64,000 bases of DNA from Domibacillus iocasae (GTDB lineage Bacteria; Bacillota; Bacilli; Bacillales; Domibacillaceae), in contig NZ_MAMP01000024.1 of assembly GCF_001750285.1 (NCBI RefSeq), positions 62,001-126,000 of the forward strand, read 5' to 3'. The notes below the pieces were generated by a model. The model was given only the letters and a program-made list of their open reading frames with translations, was not told the origin of the DNA and did no database searches. Within the stretch, counting starts at the first letter, position 1; each line of letters begins with the position of its first letter. Below are positions 8,906-21,266 of the stretch, one piece after another. A program made the position numbers and the translations under genes.

Positions 8906-9181
8906 TTAGCTGCTGCCTTTCATAACAAGATCAAGCAGTTCATCATAGATCGATGGCGGAATATCCGCGCTGAGCTGCCGCGCAAGCACATTTTTCTTTT
9001 TGGCCGCTTCAACCGCTTCTTTCGTTTTGGAGACATATATGCCGCGTCCCGATTTTTTGCCAGTCGGGTCTACGGACACCTCGCCTTCTTTTGAACGAAC
9101 GATGCGGATCATCTCCTTTTTCGGCTTCATTTCACCTGTTGCCGCACATTTTCTAAGCGGAACCTTTTTAGGTACTGGCAT
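8906..9181 (-). CDS. rnpM: YlxR/RnpM, DUF448 RNA-binding protein
   Basis: This 91-residue basic protein has the DUF448 signature: [22 protein letters not shown] followed by KSGRGIYV. In B. subtilis YlxR has been reported to bind RNase P RNA and modulate its activity, giving the name RnpM; I transfer that by family and synteny only. It sits 14 bases after nusA with a good GGAGG site and is almost fused to ylxQ downstream. The start ATG (9179-9181) gives [12 protein letters not shown], as in relatives. Confidence 0.92.
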   Translation of the reverse strand: MPVPKKVPLRKCAATGEMKPKKEMIRIVRSKEGEVSVDPTGKKSGRGIYVSKTKEAVEAAKKKNVLARQLSADIPPSIYDELLDLVMKGSS

Positions 9182-9195
9182 TGTGATGCACCTCC

Positions 9196-10332
9196 TTATT
9201 CGATTTCTTCCGAAAAGAAATCTTCAAGGTTATCATCAGCAGATGAAGCGTCATCTTCTTCCCGCATAACACTGTTCCCACTTGGATAAATCCCTGCCTC
9301 ACGGGCATCTGTTTCGCTCTTAATGTCAATTTTCCAGCCGGTTAATTTCGCGGCAAGACGAGCATTTTGACCGCGTTTGCCAATCGCAAGCGACAATTGG
9401 TAATCCGGTACAATTACCGTTGTTGCTTTATTTTCTTCATCGACATTTACTTCAATAACTTTTGCCGGACTAAGCGCATTCGCTACAAAAACCACTGGAT
9501 CTTCCGACCATTCAACGATATCGATTTTTTCGCCCTTTAATTCATTCACAATTGCTTGAACCCGGTTTCCTTTCGGACCGACACAGGCACCGATTGGATC
9601 AACTTCCGGATTTTGGGCATATACGGAAATTTTTGAACGATCGCCCGCTTCACGGGAAACGGACCGAATTTCAACTGTGCCATCAAAAATTTCCGGCACT
9701 TCAATTTCGAATAAGCGTTTTAAAAGGCCGGGATGCGTACGAGATACATAAATTTGCGGCCCTTTTGTCGTCCGTTCCACTTTTGTAATAAACACTTTTA
9801 TGCGGTCATGCGGTTTGTACGTTTCATTCGCCATTTGCTCCGCCTGTGGCAAAAGCGCTTCGATTTTGCCAAGACTTACATAAATAAAGCGGGCATCCTG
9901 ACGCTGAACAATGCCAGTCATAATGTCTTCTTCACGATCGATAAATTCCGAATAAATAATGCCCCGTTCTGCTTCACGGACACGCTGTGTAACAACCTGC
10001 TTGGCAGCTTGTGCTGCGATGCGGCCGAAATCTTTCGGTGTTACTTCCAATTCAACAACGTCGCCGATTTCGTAGGCGGGGTTAATTTGCACCGCATCAG
10101 CCAAAGCGATTTCCAAACGGAAGTCAAACACTTCGTCTACAACTTCTTTGCGGGCAAATACACGCATAGAGCCGCCTTCTAAATTTAACTCCACCCGTAC
10201 GTTTTGCGCCTGGTTAAAGTTGCGTTTATACGCTGATACGAGTGCCGCTTCAATTGCTTCGATTAGCAAACTGCGCTCAATGCCTTTTTCTTTTTCAAGA
10301 TAAAGAAGTGCATCATATAATTCTGAACTCAT
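9196..10332 (-). CDS. nusA: Transcription termination/antitermination factor NusA
   Basis: NusA binds RNA polymerase and nascent RNA, stimulates pausing and intrinsic termination, and joins antitermination complexes. The order is an N-terminal polymerase-binding domain, an S1 domain (about residues 135-200, EDIMTGIVQRQDARFIYV), and KH1/KH2 domains (GACVGPKGNRVQAI and LSLAIGKRGQNARLAA), with an acidic tail. The length of 378 matches Bacillus NusA (about 371), which lacks the E. coli C-terminal AR repeats. It follows rimP. The operon leader carries a terminator hairpin that could be the site of NusA autoregulation. Confidence 0.98.
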   Translation of the reverse strand: MSSELYDALLYLEKEKGIERSLLIEAIEAALVSAYKRNFNQAQNVRVELNLEGGSMRVFARKEVVDEVFDFRLEIALADAVQINPAYEIGDVVELEVTPKDFGRIAAQAAKQVVTQRVREAERGIIYSEFIDREEDIMTGIVQRQDARFIYVSLGKIEALLPQAEQMANETYKPHDRIKVFITKVERTTKGPQIYVSRTHPGLLKRLFEIEVPEIFDGTVEIRSVSREAGDRSKISVYAQNPEVDPIGACVGPKGNRVQAIVNELKGEKIDIVEWSEDPVVFVANALSPAKVIEVNVDEENKATTVIVPDYQLSLAIGKRGQNARLAAKLTGWKIDIKSETDAREAGIYPSGNSVMREEDDASSADDNLEDFFSEEIE

Positions 10333-10374
10333 TGGCCAAAAAGCCTCCTTACATCCATATCTTATTAAATTTTT

Positions 10375-10848
10375 TTAAAATGTGACAGCGAGACGCGCTT
10401 TTGCCACTTTGCTGAGCGGAACGGAAATTTGTTTTTTACGTGTTTTGACCATGTATTCCACAGTCAATTCATCGTCAACAAATGAAAGAAGCGTTCCTTC
10501 ATAGGTTTTTTCCCCATCGAGCGGCTCATAAAGCTTAATATTGACATGCTTGCCAACAGCGCGTTCAAAATCCTGCTGTTTTTTTAATGGCCGTTCCGCG
10601 CCCGGTGAAGATACTTCAAGAAAATAGTTATTCGGAATCGGGTCTGGATCGAGTGCATCAAGCTGTTCACTTACCCGTTCGCTTACAACCGCACATTCTT
10701 CAATGTCGATGCCATTTTCTTTGTCAATGTACAGACGCAAAAACCAGTTTTTACCCTCTTTTACATACTCAACTTCAACCAGTTCAAGGTTTAATTCTTC
10801 AATGATTGGTACGGCGATTTGTTCCACCGTTTCGATGATTTTACTCAT
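10375..10848 (-). CDS. rimP: Ribosome maturation factor RimP
   Basis: RimP assists 30S assembly around S12 and S5. The N-terminal domain has [11 protein letters not shown] and [16 protein letters not shown], then ISxLLD-like and [11 protein letters not shown] motifs, and the C-terminal SH3-like domain ends in [10 protein letters not shown] place the start at the ATG ending at 10848 (MSKIIETV, 157 residues), preceded by GGGAGGAC; a longer open frame extends upstream but runs through the leader hairpins and is not credible as coding. It is the first gene of the nusA-infB operon. Confidence 0.95.
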   Translation of the reverse strand: MSKIIETVEQIAVPIIEELNLELVEVEYVKEGKNWFLRLYIDKENGIDIEECAVVSERVSEQLDALDPDPIPNNYFLEVSSPGAERPLKKQQDFERAVGKHVNIKLYEPLDGEKTYEGTLLSFVDDELTVEYMVKTRKKQISVPLSKVAKARLAVTF

Positions 10849-10866
10849 TTTTTGTCCTCCCGCATG

Positions 10867-10930
10867 AAAAAATTTGTTTCGGAACATCCCCGCAACAAAC
10901 ACGAAAGAGTGGGGGCGGCCCACTCTTTCG
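10867..10930 (-). promoter_or_regulatory. Two-hairpin attenuator-like leader of the rimP-nusA operon
   Basis: On the minus strand the leader first forms a perfect 12-pair stem (CGAAAGAGTGGG / CCCACTCTTTCG, 10902-10930, five-base loop), then a second stem TTTGTTgCGG / CCGaAACAAA (10873-10899) with one mismatch, followed directly by six T residues (10867-10872). The second is an intrinsic terminator ending just before the rimP ribosome site. A weak, NusA-stimulated terminator in the leader of this operon is known to autoregulate NusA in B. subtilis, so this is its likely counterpart. The regulation itself is inferred. Confidence 0.75.
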
Positions 10931-10960
10931 AAGAGAGTTATCATGCAATTTCCATCTTAA

Positions 10961-10989
10961 AGGATACCATAAATAAGCCCTTTTTGCAA
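10961..10989 (-). promoter_or_regulatory. Sigma-A-type promoter of the rimP-nusA-infB operon
   Basis: TTGCAA (10984-10989) and TATCCT (10961-10966) on the minus strand are 17 bases apart, immediately after the polC stop and upstream of the leader hairpins. Matches to consensus are 4-5 of 6 in each box. Confidence 0.65.
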
Positions 10990-10996
10990 ACGGGCA

Positions 10997-13900
10997 TCAA
11001 AATAACGACAACTGGTTTTGATCAGGCAATGCGTCCAAACAGCCCATCTTATCCAAATACTCCATAATCGTCTTTGATACTTTACCTCGCTGCTGCAAAT
11101 CTTCTTTTGATAAAAACTCACCATTTGCCCGTGATGCCACAATATTTTTTGCCGCATTTGTTCCAAGTCCAGGCAGCGCATTAAATGGAGGAATAAGTGA
11201 ATTCCCATCAATAACAAATTCGTCTGCACTTGAGCGGTACAGGTCGACTTTTTTAAACGTAAAGCCCCTTTCTACCATTTCAAGTGCCAATTCAAGAACG
11301 GTCATCAAGTTTTTCTCTTTCGGTGATGCATCCAGCCCTTTTGTATTAATTTCCTGCAGAAGCGCCTTAATCGCCGATGAGCCCTTTGACATGACATCAA
11401 TGTCAAAGTCCTCTGCCCGGACAGTAAAATAAGCAGCGTAGTAAAGAAGCGGTAAATGCACTTTAAAGTACGCAATCCGCACTGCCATTAAAACGTACGC
11501 AGCGGCATGGGCCTTCGGGAACATGTATTTGATCTTTTTACAAGAATCAATATACCATTCCGGCACTTCGTTTTTACGCATTTCTTCTTCCATTTCATCA
11601 GAGAGCCCTTTTCCTTTACGGACAGATTCCATTATTTTAAACGCAAAAGCGGGGTCAAGTCCCTGATAAATTAAGTAGACCATAATATCATCCCGGCAGC
11701 CGATTACATCAGACAGCTGGCAAATTCCTTTTTGAATAAGCTCCTGCGCGTTGCCAAGCCAAACGTCCGTACCATGAGATAAACCGGAAATTTGCACAAG
11801 TTCGGAAAAGGTTGTTGGTTTCGTTTCTTCAAGCATTTGCCGGACAAAACGAGTGCCAAACTCTGGGATCCCAAGTGTACCCGTTTTGCACATGATTTGC
11901 TCTTCCGTTACACCAAGTGACTCGGTTCCACTGAAAATTTTCATCACTTCCGGATCATCGGTTGGTATTGTCTTTGGATCAATACCTGATAAATCTTGCA
12001 GCATCCGGATCACAGTTGGGTCATCGTGTCCAAGAATATCAAGCTTCAGCAAATTATCGTGAATGGAATGGAAGTCAAAATGTGTTGTTTTCCATTCTGA
12101 TTTATCGGAATCGGCCGGGTATTGAATCGGCGAAAAATCAAAGATATCCATATAGTCCGGAACAACGATAATACCGCCTGGATGCTGGCCGGTCGTCCGC
12201 TTCACACCTGTGCAGCCGGATACAAGCCGGTCTACTTCTGCGCTGCGGTATTGTTTCGTATATTCCTCCGCATACTTTTTCACGTATCCGTATGCTGTTT
12301 TTTCTGCCACCGTGCCGATTGTTCCTGCTCTAAACACATACTCTTCTCCAAATAGTTCTTTTGTGTAGTTGTGAGCACGTGGCTGATATTCACCGGAAAA
12401 GTTCAAATCAATATCCGGTACTTTATCGCCTTTAAAGCCAAGAAACGTTTCAAATGGGATGTCGTGACCGTCTTTTTTGAACGGAATGCCGCAATTCGGG
12501 CAATCTTTATCCGGCAGGTCAAACCCTGATCCAACGGAACCGTCATCGAAAAACTCCGATTTTTTGCACGTTGAGCAAACATAATGCGGCGGAAGTGGAT
12601 TTACTTCCGTAATTTCCGTCATCGTTGCAACAAAAGACGAACCGACAGAGCCGCGCGAACCGACAAGATAGCCGTCATCGAGCGACTTTTTCACAAGTTT
12701 ATGGGAAATCAAGTAAATAACTGCAAACCCGTGGCCAATAATACTTTTTAATTCCTTTTCAAGCCGTGCTTCAACGATTTCCGGCAGTTCATCTCCATAA
12801 ATTTTCCGGGCCATGCCATAGCTCATTTCACGCATTTCTTCGTCAGCGCCGTCAATTTTCGGTGTATACAAGTCATCTTTAATCGGTTTTACATCTTCAA
12901 TCATATCGGCGATTTTATTTGTATTGGCAACGACTATTTCATGCGCTTTTTCTTTTCCTAAAAAAGAAAAAGCATCAAGCATATCATCCGTCGTTCGAAA
13001 ATGAACGTCTGGAAGTGTCTGCCTGTTTAACGGATTCGCTCCGCCCATAGAAGAAATTAAAATATGGCGGTACACTTTGTCTTCCTCATTTAAGTAATGA
13101 ACGTTGCCGGTCGCAACCACAAGTTTGTTCTGCTCTTCCCCGACCGTTAAAATATTTTGAATGATGTCTTCAAGTCCTGCTTCATCACGCACAAGCTCCA
13201 TTTCAATTAACGGAGCATAAACTGGTTTTGGCTGCACTTCAAGGTAATCATAAAACTCAGCCGCCCTGCGCGCTTCATCCATCCCTTTTTGCATCATTGC
13301 TTCGAACACTTCACCTTTGTTGCAGCCTGAGCCGATTAACAAGCCTTCCCGGTGTTTCTGCAAAACAGAACGCGGGATACGCGGCACACGGTAAAAGTAG
13401 TTAATATGTGACAGTGAAACGAGCTTAAATAAGTTTTTTAACCCTTCAGCATTTTGAGCGAGAATGGTGCAATGATAGGGGCGAGCCCGTTTATACGCGC
13501 CGCCTTCTCCCATATAATTATTGAATTCATTATGCTTTTTAATGCCTTTTTCATCCGCATCTTTTAACAGCTTCAGCAAAATATAGCCGGTCGCTTCCGC
13601 ATCGTAAATCGCACGGTGATGCTGCGTTAATTCCACATCGAATTTTTTTGCCAGTGTATTCAGGCGGTGGTTCTTCATATCAGGATAGATCAGCCTTGCC
13701 AGTTCAAGCGTATCAATAACTGGACTCGAAGTGCGGCCGATTCCATATTTCTCATAGCCTGTTTGAATAAAACCCATATCAAATGATGCGTTATGCGCGA
13801 CCAATATTGCATCGCCGGACCACTCTTTAAAGTCTCGGAGTGCCACGTCTACATCCGGTGCGTCTTTCACCATGTCGTCGGTAATACCTGTCAATTCAAT

Positions 13901-15310
13901 CGTTGTGGCAGAAAGCGGGTGATGTGGATTGGCAAACCGCTCGAACCGGTCAATGATATCGCCGTCTCTAATTTTCACTGCGGCCAGCTCAATAATCGTG
14001 TCATATACTGCAGAAAGCCCGGTCGTTTCGACGTCAAATACAACATATGTATCTGTAGCCAGTTCCCGGTCCGCATCCTCATACGCAATAGGAACACCAT
14101 CATCAACAAGGTTTGCTTCCATGCCGTACAAGATTTTCACACCATTTTTTTTGCCGGCACTGTATGCTTCCGGAAACGATTGTGCAACCGCATGATCGGT
14201 AATCGCGATCGCTGTATGGCCCCATTTTTTTGCCTGGCCAACCAGTGTGCTTACAGACGACACCGCGTCCATTTGACTCATTGGTGAATGAAGGTGTAAC
14301 TCCACCCGCTTTTCTTCAGCGGTATCTTCCCGCATTGGTGGACGAATTTCATTAATGTCATTGGCTATCATAACAAGATCCCGGACGAACGTATCATTTT
14401 GCACGGACCCGCGGACGCGTACCCACATGCCTTTTTTCACACGGTTAAACATCGCCGCGTCTTCTTTATCACGCGAAAACATTTTAACCATTAATGAATC
14501 AGTGTAATCTGTAATTTTAAAAGTTAGCAATGTGCGGCCGCTTCGCAGCTCTTTCGTTTCTGCATCAAAAATGTATCCCTCTGATGCAATGCGGCGTTCT
14601 TCATCGATAATTTCTTCAAGCTTTTTAAATTCCGCATCCGCTTTGATCGTATAGCCGATTGTAACAGGACCTGAATCCTCTGCGGTAGTATCTTGGTCTT
14701 TCGCGCGGTTCTGCATATCAATAACAGCCTGCCGTGCCCGCTCGGCGTCTTCTTTCCGTTTTTCTTCCAAAAACTTTTCATATTCTTCATTTCGTGTGTT
14801 TTCTGATACTTGTATATCAAAAGTCAGCGGCGGAAAACCGAGGCTTTCGTATATATCACAAAGGCGGCGGCCATATTTATTTTTCAGCGCCATTCCTTCC
14901 ATTTCACTTTCAGTACGGATCACCAGCTTTGTTCCCGATACACCGGGCTTTTGCTCATTTAATGCAGCTAAAAGCGGCGGAGCGATTCCATCAAGCTGGC
15001 GAACGCAATATTGCCAGTAGTCGGTAATTTGATCAGGTGTACAGGCCCGTTCCTCTATTTCAATCGAGAAAGTAATCGATGCAAAAGACGAAAAAGTGCC
15101 GGTGAGCGCGTCAGAAAATCGCATTAATACACTGCATGGGATTAATGTCGGCGCTAAAAAAACAAAGTGCCACTTTTTCTCCTGCTTTAATACAGTCAGT
15201 TTTTTTATTTCAATTTGGTCAAAATGGCGTACAACCGCATCTTCTGTCAAACGAAGCTGGTCAAGTAAAATTAAAAACCGGCTGCGGCCGCTTGATGCTT
15301 CTCCATTCAT
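10997..15310 (-). CDS. polC: DNA polymerase III alpha subunit, PolC type
   Basis: PolC is the essential replicative polymerase of low-GC Gram-positives, with built-in 3'-5' proofreading. At 1437 residues it has the full length. The order is an N-terminal region and OB fold (about 230-320), a PHP domain ([15 protein letters not shown]) interrupted by the DEDD exonuclease (VVFDVETTG near residue 423), then the polymerase core with a Cys-type zinc site (CSTCKK...CPNCG), the catalytic DIDLNFSGE motif and a C-terminal helix-hairpin region (LPGLGTNAA). It lies between proS and rimP, as in B. subtilis. No frameshift is present. Confidence 0.99.
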   Translation of the reverse strand: MNGEASSGRSRFLILLDQLRLTEDAVVRHFDQIEIKKLTVLKQEKKWHFVFLAPTLIPCSVLMRFSDALTGTFSSFASITFSIEIEERACTPDQITDYWQYCVRQLDGIAPPLLAALNEQKPGVSGTKLVIRTESEMEGMALKNKYGRRLCDIYESLGFPPLTFDIQVSENTRNEEYEKFLEEKRKEDAERARQAVIDMQNRAKDQDTTAEDSGPVTIGYTIKADAEFKKLEEIIDEERRIASEGYIFDAETKELRSGRTLLTFKITDYTDSLMVKMFSRDKEDAAMFNRVKKGMWVRVRGSVQNDTFVRDLVMIANDINEIRPPMREDTAEEKRVELHLHSPMSQMDAVSSVSTLVGQAKKWGHTAIAITDHAVAQSFPEAYSAGKKNGVKILYGMEANLVDDGVPIAYEDADRELATDTYVVFDVETTGLSAVYDTIIELAAVKIRDGDIIDRFERFANPHHPLSATTIELTGITDDMVKDAPDVDVALRDFKEWSGDAILVAHNASFDMGFIQTGYEKYGIGRTSSPVIDTLELARLIYPDMKNHRLNTLAKKFDVELTQHHRAIYDAEATGYILLKLLKDADEKGIKKHNEFNNYMGEGGAYKRARPYHCTILAQNAEGLKNLFKLVSLSHINYFYRVPRIPRSVLQKHREGLLIGSGCNKGEVFEAMMQKGMDEARRAAEFYDYLEVQPKPVYAPLIEMELVRDEAGLEDIIQNILTVGEEQNKLVVATGNVHYLNEEDKVYRHILISSMGGANPLNRQTLPDVHFRTTDDMLDAFSFLGKEKAHEIVVANTNKIADMIEDVKPIKDDLYTPKIDGADEEMREMSYGMARKIYGDELPEIVEARLEKELKSIIGHGFAVIYLISHKLVKKSLDDGYLVGSRGSVGSSFVATMTEITEVNPLPPHYVCSTCKKSEFFDDGSVGSGFDLPDKDCPNCGIPFKKDGHDIPFETFLGFKGDKVPDIDLNFSGEYQPRAHNYTKELFGEEYVFRAGTIGTVAEKTAYGYVKKYAEEYTKQYRSAEVDRLVSGCTGVKRTTGQHPGGIIVVPDYMDIFDFSPIQYPADSDKSEWKTTHFDFHSIHDNLLKLDILGHDDPTVIRMLQDLSGIDPKTIPTDDPEVMKIFSGTESLGVTEEQIMCKTGTLGIPEFGTRFVRQMLEETKPTTFSELVQISGLSHGTDVWLGNAQELIQKGICQLSDVIGCRDDIMVYLIYQGLDPAFAFKIMESVRKGKGLSDEMEEEMRKNEVPEWYIDSCKKIKYMFPKAHAAAYVLMAVRIAYFKVHLPLLYYAAYFTVRAEDFDIDVMSKGSSAIKALLQEINTKGLDASPKEKNLMTVLELALEMVERGFTFKKVDLYRSSADEFVIDGNSLIPPFNALPGLGTNAAKNIVASRANGEFLSKEDLQQRGKVSKTIMEYLDKMGCLDALPDQNQLSLF

Positions 15311-15330
15311 TTCATTTCCCCCTTACACAG

Positions 15331-15365
15331 AAAAGGATGAGCGGCACATGCCGGTCATCCTTTTT
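15331..15365 (-). terminator. Hairpin terminator between proS and polC
   Basis: The minus strand reads AAAAGGATGA-CCGGCA-TG-TGCCG-CTCATCCTTTT, a near-perfect stem right after the proS stop, with a short U tract. It lies close before polC, so readthrough probably matters for polC expression. Confidence 0.75.
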
Positions 15366-15369
15366 CTTT

Positions 15370-17076
<1,707 letters not shown>

Positions 17077-17107
17077 TCAATCGCACCTCGACTATGATCA
17101 TAATAAG

Positions 17108-18367
17108 TTATTGTAAAAAGAACCGCTGAATGTCGTTCCACGTAACAACAATCATTAACAGCATGAGCAATGCAAATCCGACAAAGTGCACCATGCCTTC
17201 CATTTGACGGTCCACGGGTTTTCCACGCACCGCTTCATAAAAGAAAAACATAAGGCGTCCGCCATCAAGAGCCGGAAGCGGCAGCAAGTTCATAATACCT
17301 AAATTAATACTTAATACGCCGGCCCATTTTGCTAAATTCAAGATACCGGATTGAGCAACCGTATCGGTCGATACATAAATGCCAACAGGTCCGGACAAAT
17401 CATCAATTGAAAATTGACCGGTCAAAATCGTACCAAGAACTCCAAAAATAAGCTTTGTCCAATTGTATACTTCTTTGGCACCGTACGTAAATGAGCCGAT
17501 AATAGAATGTTCAAATGGACTATATACGCCAATACGTCCAAATGTTTTACCATCTGCTTCTTCCGCAGATGGCGTAACCGCCACCGTCCGTTCTTCTCCT
17601 TCCCGGTCAATGACAAACGTTAATTCTTCATCCGGGCTTTTTTGAATAACGGTGACGATTTCTTCCCAGGACGCCATGCTGTCTCCATTAATAGAGACAA
17701 CACGGTCGCCTTCTTGTAAACCGGCTTCAACAGCTGCCCCTTCATTAATGACTTCGCCAAGTTCGGGCTCATTCGTCGGAATCCCTTGAATCATGGCCAG
17801 CACAACAAAGACAATAAAAGCGAGAATAAAGTTAAACAATGGTCCCGCAAAAATGGCCATTGCCCGCTGCGGCAGCGTTTTTGAATTAAACTGACGGTCA
17901 TACGGCGCAATTTGTGTACTTAAGCGATCTTCTGTGACAAGCGCTTCACGATGAACCGGATAGGTTTTTAATTCTTCTTCCCCTTCTTCATAACCGCTGA
18001 TTGTCAGGCCATGTTCAAGATCTGCCTTCTCAATCTCAATGACCCGGGCATCCTGAAAACGATCTCTTCCATTCACGATGAGGTTAACCGCTTCTTCTTT
18101 TTCGTTAAATACAACTCCGATCCGCTGACCGGCTTTTAATTCTGTCATTTCCGGGTCTTCACCCGCCATTCGTACATACCCGCCAAGCGGAAGAAGGCGA
18201 ATGGTCCAAACGGTTTCCCCTTTTTTGTGGGCAAATACTTTTGGTCCGAAGCCAATTGCAAATTCACGACATAAAATGCCGGCTCTTTTTGCAAATATAA
18301 AATGGCCCAGCTCATGGAAAAAAACAAGCGATCCAAATATAACGATAAACGCTATGACGGTATTCAA
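17108..18367 (-). CDS. rasP: Site-2 protease RasP (RseP/YluC family)
   Basis: RasP is an integral membrane zinc protease that cleaves the transmembrane segments of anti-sigma factors (RsiW), FtsL and signal-peptide remnants. The zinc motif HELGH sits at residues 18-22 in the first membrane helix, a PDZ domain (about 205-290, INEGAAVEAGLQEGDRVVSI) follows, and the NLLPLPALDGG motif with the third ligand is near residue 355. The 419-residue length and four expected membrane segments are normal. It lies in the uppS-cdsA-dxr-rasP-proS cluster. Confidence 0.97.
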   Translation of the reverse strand: MNTVIAFIVIFGSLVFFHELGHFIFAKRAGILCREFAIGFGPKVFAHKKGETVWTIRLLPLGGYVRMAGEDPEMTELKAGQRIGVVFNEKEEAVNLIVNGRDRFQDARVIEIEKADLEHGLTISGYEEGEEELKTYPVHREALVTEDRLSTQIAPYDRQFNSKTLPQRAMAIFAGPLFNFILAFIVFVVLAMIQGIPTNEPELGEVINEGAAVEAGLQEGDRVVSINGDSMASWEEIVTVIQKSPDEELTFVIDREGEERTVAVTPSAEEADGKTFGRIGVYSPFEHSIIGSFTYGAKEVYNWTKLIFGVLGTILTGQFSIDDLSGPVGIYVSTDTVAQSGILNLAKWAGVLSINLGIMNLLPLPALDGGRLMFFFYEAVRGKPVDRQMEGMVHFVGFALLMLLMIVVTWNDIQRFFLQ

Positions 18368-18410
18368 ACGTTTCTAACCACCTTTTTTATTATAAAGTGA
18401 AACTTCTATC

Positions 18411-19562
18411 CTACGTGCGGAATAAAAATGAGCGTACTGTCGCCCTTGCCTGTGCATCTGCTTCCAAAATAGTCCCTAGTTCAGGTGATGGCACAGGTGA
18501 ATGATGTTCCATTACCCGTTCTACCATTTCTTCAATTTGCAGAAATGAAAGCTTTCGATCCAGAAAAGCCGCAACTGCTTCTTCATTTGCTGCGTTCATA
18601 ACCGCCGGCATTGTTCCACCTGTTCTTCCTGCTTCATAAGCAAGATAAAGCATCCGGTACCGCTCAAAATCCACTTCCTGAAAATGAAGCTGACCGATTT
18701 CCGCCAAATTTAATACCTTCGTGTCCGGAAGCGGCAGCCGGTCCGGCCATGTCAAAGCGTATTGAATCGGCACCCGCATATCAGGTGAACCGAGCTGCGC
18801 CATGACCGATCGATCAAGAAATTCAACCATGGAATGAATAATGCTTTCCCGATGCAGCAGGACATCAATTTGATCATATGGCAAGTTAAACAGCCAGTGA
18901 GCTTCAATCACTTCAAGCCCTTTGTTCATCATTGTAGCAGAATCGACTGTAATTTTCGCCCCCATTGACCAGTTTGGATGGTTTAATGTTTCTTCCACTG
19001 TCACCTGTTTCAATTCTTCCCGTTTTTTATCACGGAAGCTTCCACCTGAGGCTGTTAAAATGAGGCGGCTTATGTTTTTTTCCTGTTCACCTTGCAGGCT
19101 TTGGAAGATAGCCGAATGTTCACTGTCTACCGGCAATAAATGAACTCCAGCTCTTTTTGCAGCCGCTGTGACAATATGGCCGGCTGTCACGAGTGTTTCT
19201 TTATTTGCAATGGCAATATTTTTCCCCGCTTCAATCGCCTTTAAAGTCGGTTCAAGTCCAACACTGCCAATCACTGCATTGACGAGTGTATCAGCCTCTG
19301 CATGAACGGCTACCGCTTCGAGCCCTTTCTTTCCATACAGAACCTTTACATGGGGGAAATTCGATTGTAGACGATCGGCTGTATCTTTCTCTAAAACCGA
19401 CACAAGTGCGGGATTAAATTCAGCAATCATCTTTTCCGCAACGCGTTCATTTCGTCCTGCGGAAAAAGCGGATAATCGAAACGAATCCGGATGCTGACGG
19501 ATTATGTCAAGTGTCTGTATTCCGATAGACCCGGTCGCCCCTAACAAACTTATTGTTTTCAA
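18411..19562 (-). CDS. dxr: 1-deoxy-D-xylulose 5-phosphate reductoisomerase
   Basis: Dxr catalyses the committed NADPH-dependent step of the MEP isoprenoid pathway, DXP to MEP. The NADPH loop [15 protein letters not shown] (residues 8-22), NKETLVTAG, the metal/substrate motif [11 protein letters not shown] and the active-site [21 protein letters not shown] region are present. The 383-residue length is typical. Its product pathway feeds UppS, encoded two genes upstream, so the cluster links isoprenoid precursor and undecaprenyl carrier synthesis. Confidence 0.98.
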   Translation of the reverse strand: MKTISLLGATGSIGIQTLDIIRQHPDSFRLSAFSAGRNERVAEKMIAEFNPALVSVLEKDTADRLQSNFPHVKVLYGKKGLEAVAVHAEADTLVNAVIGSVGLEPTLKAIEAGKNIAIANKETLVTAGHIVTAAAKRAGVHLLPVDSEHSAIFQSLQGEQEKNISRLILTASGGSFRDKKREELKQVTVEETLNHPNWSMGAKITVDSATMMNKGLEVIEAHWLFNLPYDQIDVLLHRESIIHSMVEFLDRSVMAQLGSPDMRVPIQYALTWPDRLPLPDTKVLNLAEIGQLHFQEVDFERYRMLYLAYEAGRTGGTMPAVMNAANEEAVAAFLDRKLSFLQIEEMVERVMEHHSPVPSPELGTILEADAQARATVRSFLFRT

Positions 19563-19574
19563 TACATCATCCTC

Positions 19575-20363
19575 CTACAATAATTGAAGCATATGTAACA
19601 ATGGAAATACGAAGAGCCAGCTGTCTGTCCGATCTAAAATACCTCCGTGTCCCGGCAGCAGGTTTCCGGAATCTTTTACGTTATAATGACGCTTTAGTGC
19701 AGATTCAGCTAAATCCCCAACTTGTCCGGCGACGGATAAAATAGCAGCAGCAGCCAGTACCCATATGGCCGGCGCCTTAAAGTCCAAAATAAATAAAAAG
19801 ACGGCAGCGACAAGAACTGCTGAAGCGATGCCCCCATAAAAACCAGCCAATGTTTTATTTGGGCTTATGTCCGGCCAAAGCTTTCGTTTTCCAAATGAAC
19901 GGCCAATGAAATAAGCACCTGAGTCTGATGCCCACGTAATAAGAAGGGCAAAAAACACAAACGCGATGCCCGCTTCTCTCGTTTCGATCAAATAAGAGAA
20001 GCCAAAGCCAATGTATAACGGCAGCAGAACACAATAAGCTGCGTCATCAAACGTAAAATGATTTTTTGTGATAACCGTATTTACAAGAAAGAATAAAACA
20101 AATAAAACAAGGTATTCCAGTTTTCCCAATCCTAAAAAGGTCCATTCATCTGATCCACTCTGAGGGACAAGAATAATAAAGGAAAGCAGGATTGATAAAA
20201 AACCCGGCATTGAAAAAACAGGGATTTTTTTTAATTTTAATGCTTCCATTACTGCAACTGCGCTCATTATATAAACAAGAAGAATAAATGGCCGGCCGCC
20301 AAGCAGCACAATTGGCAAAAATGCGGCAGCCGCAATAATTCCTGTAACGATTCGTTGTTTCAT
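19575..20363 (-). CDS. cdsA: Phosphatidate cytidylyltransferase
   Basis: CdsA makes CDP-diacylglycerol from phosphatidic acid and CTP, the branch point of membrane phospholipid synthesis. The 262-residue protein is highly hydrophobic with about eight membrane segments. It has the SDSGAYFIGRSFGKRK metal-binding motif and the family signature KRHYNVKDSGNLLPGHGGILDRTD (about residues 222-245). It lies 25 bases after uppS and 12 before dxr, in the same operon. Confidence 0.97.
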   Translation of the reverse strand: MKQRIVTGIIAAAAFLPIVLLGGRPFILLVYIMSAVAVMEALKLKKIPVFSMPGFLSILLSFIILVPQSGSDEWTFLGLGKLEYLVLFVLFFLVNTVITKNHFTFDDAAYCVLLPLYIGFGFSYLIETREAGIAFVFFALLITWASDSGAYFIGRSFGKRKLWPDISPNKTLAGFYGGIASAVLVAAVFLFILDFKAPAIWVLAAAAILSVAGQVGDLAESALKRHYNVKDSGNLLPGHGGILDRTDSWLFVFPLLHMLQLL

Positions 20364-20387
20364 TTTAGTTAATCCTCCAACATTCCA

Positions 20388-21149
20388 TTACGACAAACCG
20401 CCAAACCGCCTTGATCTCTTTTGATACGAAGCAATTGCTTCAAGCAAATGTTTTTCAGAAAAATCAGGCCATAGAACGTCCGTAAAGAAAAATTCAGTAT
20501 AAGCTAGCTGCCATAACATAAAATTGCTTAACCGGTGCTCTCCACTCGTCCGAATCAGCAGATCCGGTTCCGGCAAATGGCCGGTCATTAAATAACGGGA
20601 AATGGTTGCATCCGTTACATCCTGCTCAGCTAATCTTTCTTCCTTAACGTCTTGAATAATTGATTTTACAGCTTGGACAAGTTCGGTCCGGCTGCCATAG
20701 TTTAATGCGAAATTAAGAATAAGTCCGTCATTTTCAGCTGTTCGATTCATTGCGTTCTGCACAGCTTTCTTAGTATGATCAGGCAGCTGCTCCATATCGC
20801 CAATCATCTCAACTCGAACATTTTCTTCTATCAGTTCAGGTAAGAACGTAGAAAGAAATTCTTCTGGTAACTTCATTAAAAAATCAACTTCCAGCTTAGG
20901 ACGTTTCCAATTTTCTGTAGAGAATGCATAAAGCGTGAGTACTTTGACGCCAAGCTGGCTTGCGGATCTTGTGATTTCCCGCACGGTTTTCATTCCCTCG
21001 TTATGGCCGGCAATACGGGGCAACGCTCTTTTTTTTGCCCAGCGGCCGTTTCCATCCATAATGATGGCAATATGTACAGGAATACCTTCTTCCGAAATCA
21101 TAACATCTCCTGCATTTTTTGATTGCCAGAACCACTGTTTATGTGCCAT
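20388..21149 (-). CDS. uppS: Undecaprenyl diphosphate synthase
   Basis: UppS condenses farnesyl diphosphate with eight isopentenyl units to the C55 carrier for peptidoglycan and teichoic acid. The catalytic aspartate is D32 in IIMDGNGRWAKKR; YAFSTENWKRP, NFALNYG and LLIRTSGEHRLSNFMLWQ follow. I choose the ATG ending at 21149 (MAHKQW, 253 residues) behind GGGGGAT, instead of an ATG 15 codons upstream that overlaps the -10 region of the promoter and has no ribosome site. It begins a transcription unit after the frr terminator. Confidence 0.96.
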   Translation of the reverse strand: MAHKQWFWQSKNAGDVMISEEGIPVHIAIIMDGNGRWAKKRALPRIAGHNEGMKTVREITRSASQLGVKVLTLYAFSTENWKRPKLEVDFLMKLPEEFLSTFLPELIEENVRVEMIGDMEQLPDHTKKAVQNAMNRTAENDGLILNFALNYGSRTELVQAVKSIIQDVKEERLAEQDVTDATISRYLMTGHLPEPDLLIRTSGEHRLSNFMLWQLAYTEFFFTDVLWPDFSEKHLLEAIASYQKRSRRFGGLS

Positions 21150-21180
21150 ACAAAATCCCCCATATCGCTTCTTCCAACCT

Positions 21181-21189
21181 ATTTTACCA
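21181..21189 (-). promoter_or_regulatory. Extended -10 promoter upstream of uppS
   Basis: The minus strand has TG-G-TAAAAT (21181-21189), an extended -10 element, about 30 bases before the chosen uppS start and downstream of the frr terminator. No good -35 box is visible at the right distance, which an extended -10 can tolerate. Confidence 0.5.
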
Positions 21190-21227
21190 TACATGCCGAT
21201 TTCGTAGTAATTGGAGCGATAAAATCC

Positions 21228-21262
21228 AAAAAAAGAAACCCTCCTGCCAGCAAGAGGGTTTG
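21228..21262 (-). terminator. Intrinsic terminator of frr
   Basis: The minus strand forms AAACCCTC-TTGCTGGCAG-GAGGGTTT followed by CTTTTTTT. It ends the rpsB-tsf-pyrH-frr transcript. Confidence 0.88.
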
Positions 21263-21266
21263 CTTT

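Noticed and set aside
10849-10944. Extended N-terminus for RimP
   Set aside because: The extra codons read through two perfect or near-perfect leader hairpins and lack homology; the ATG at 10846-10848 has the ribosome site and the family start.
13793-14287. Plus-strand open frame of 164 codons opposite polC
   Set aside because: Fully inside the conserved exonuclease/PHP coding region of polC; no independent evidence.
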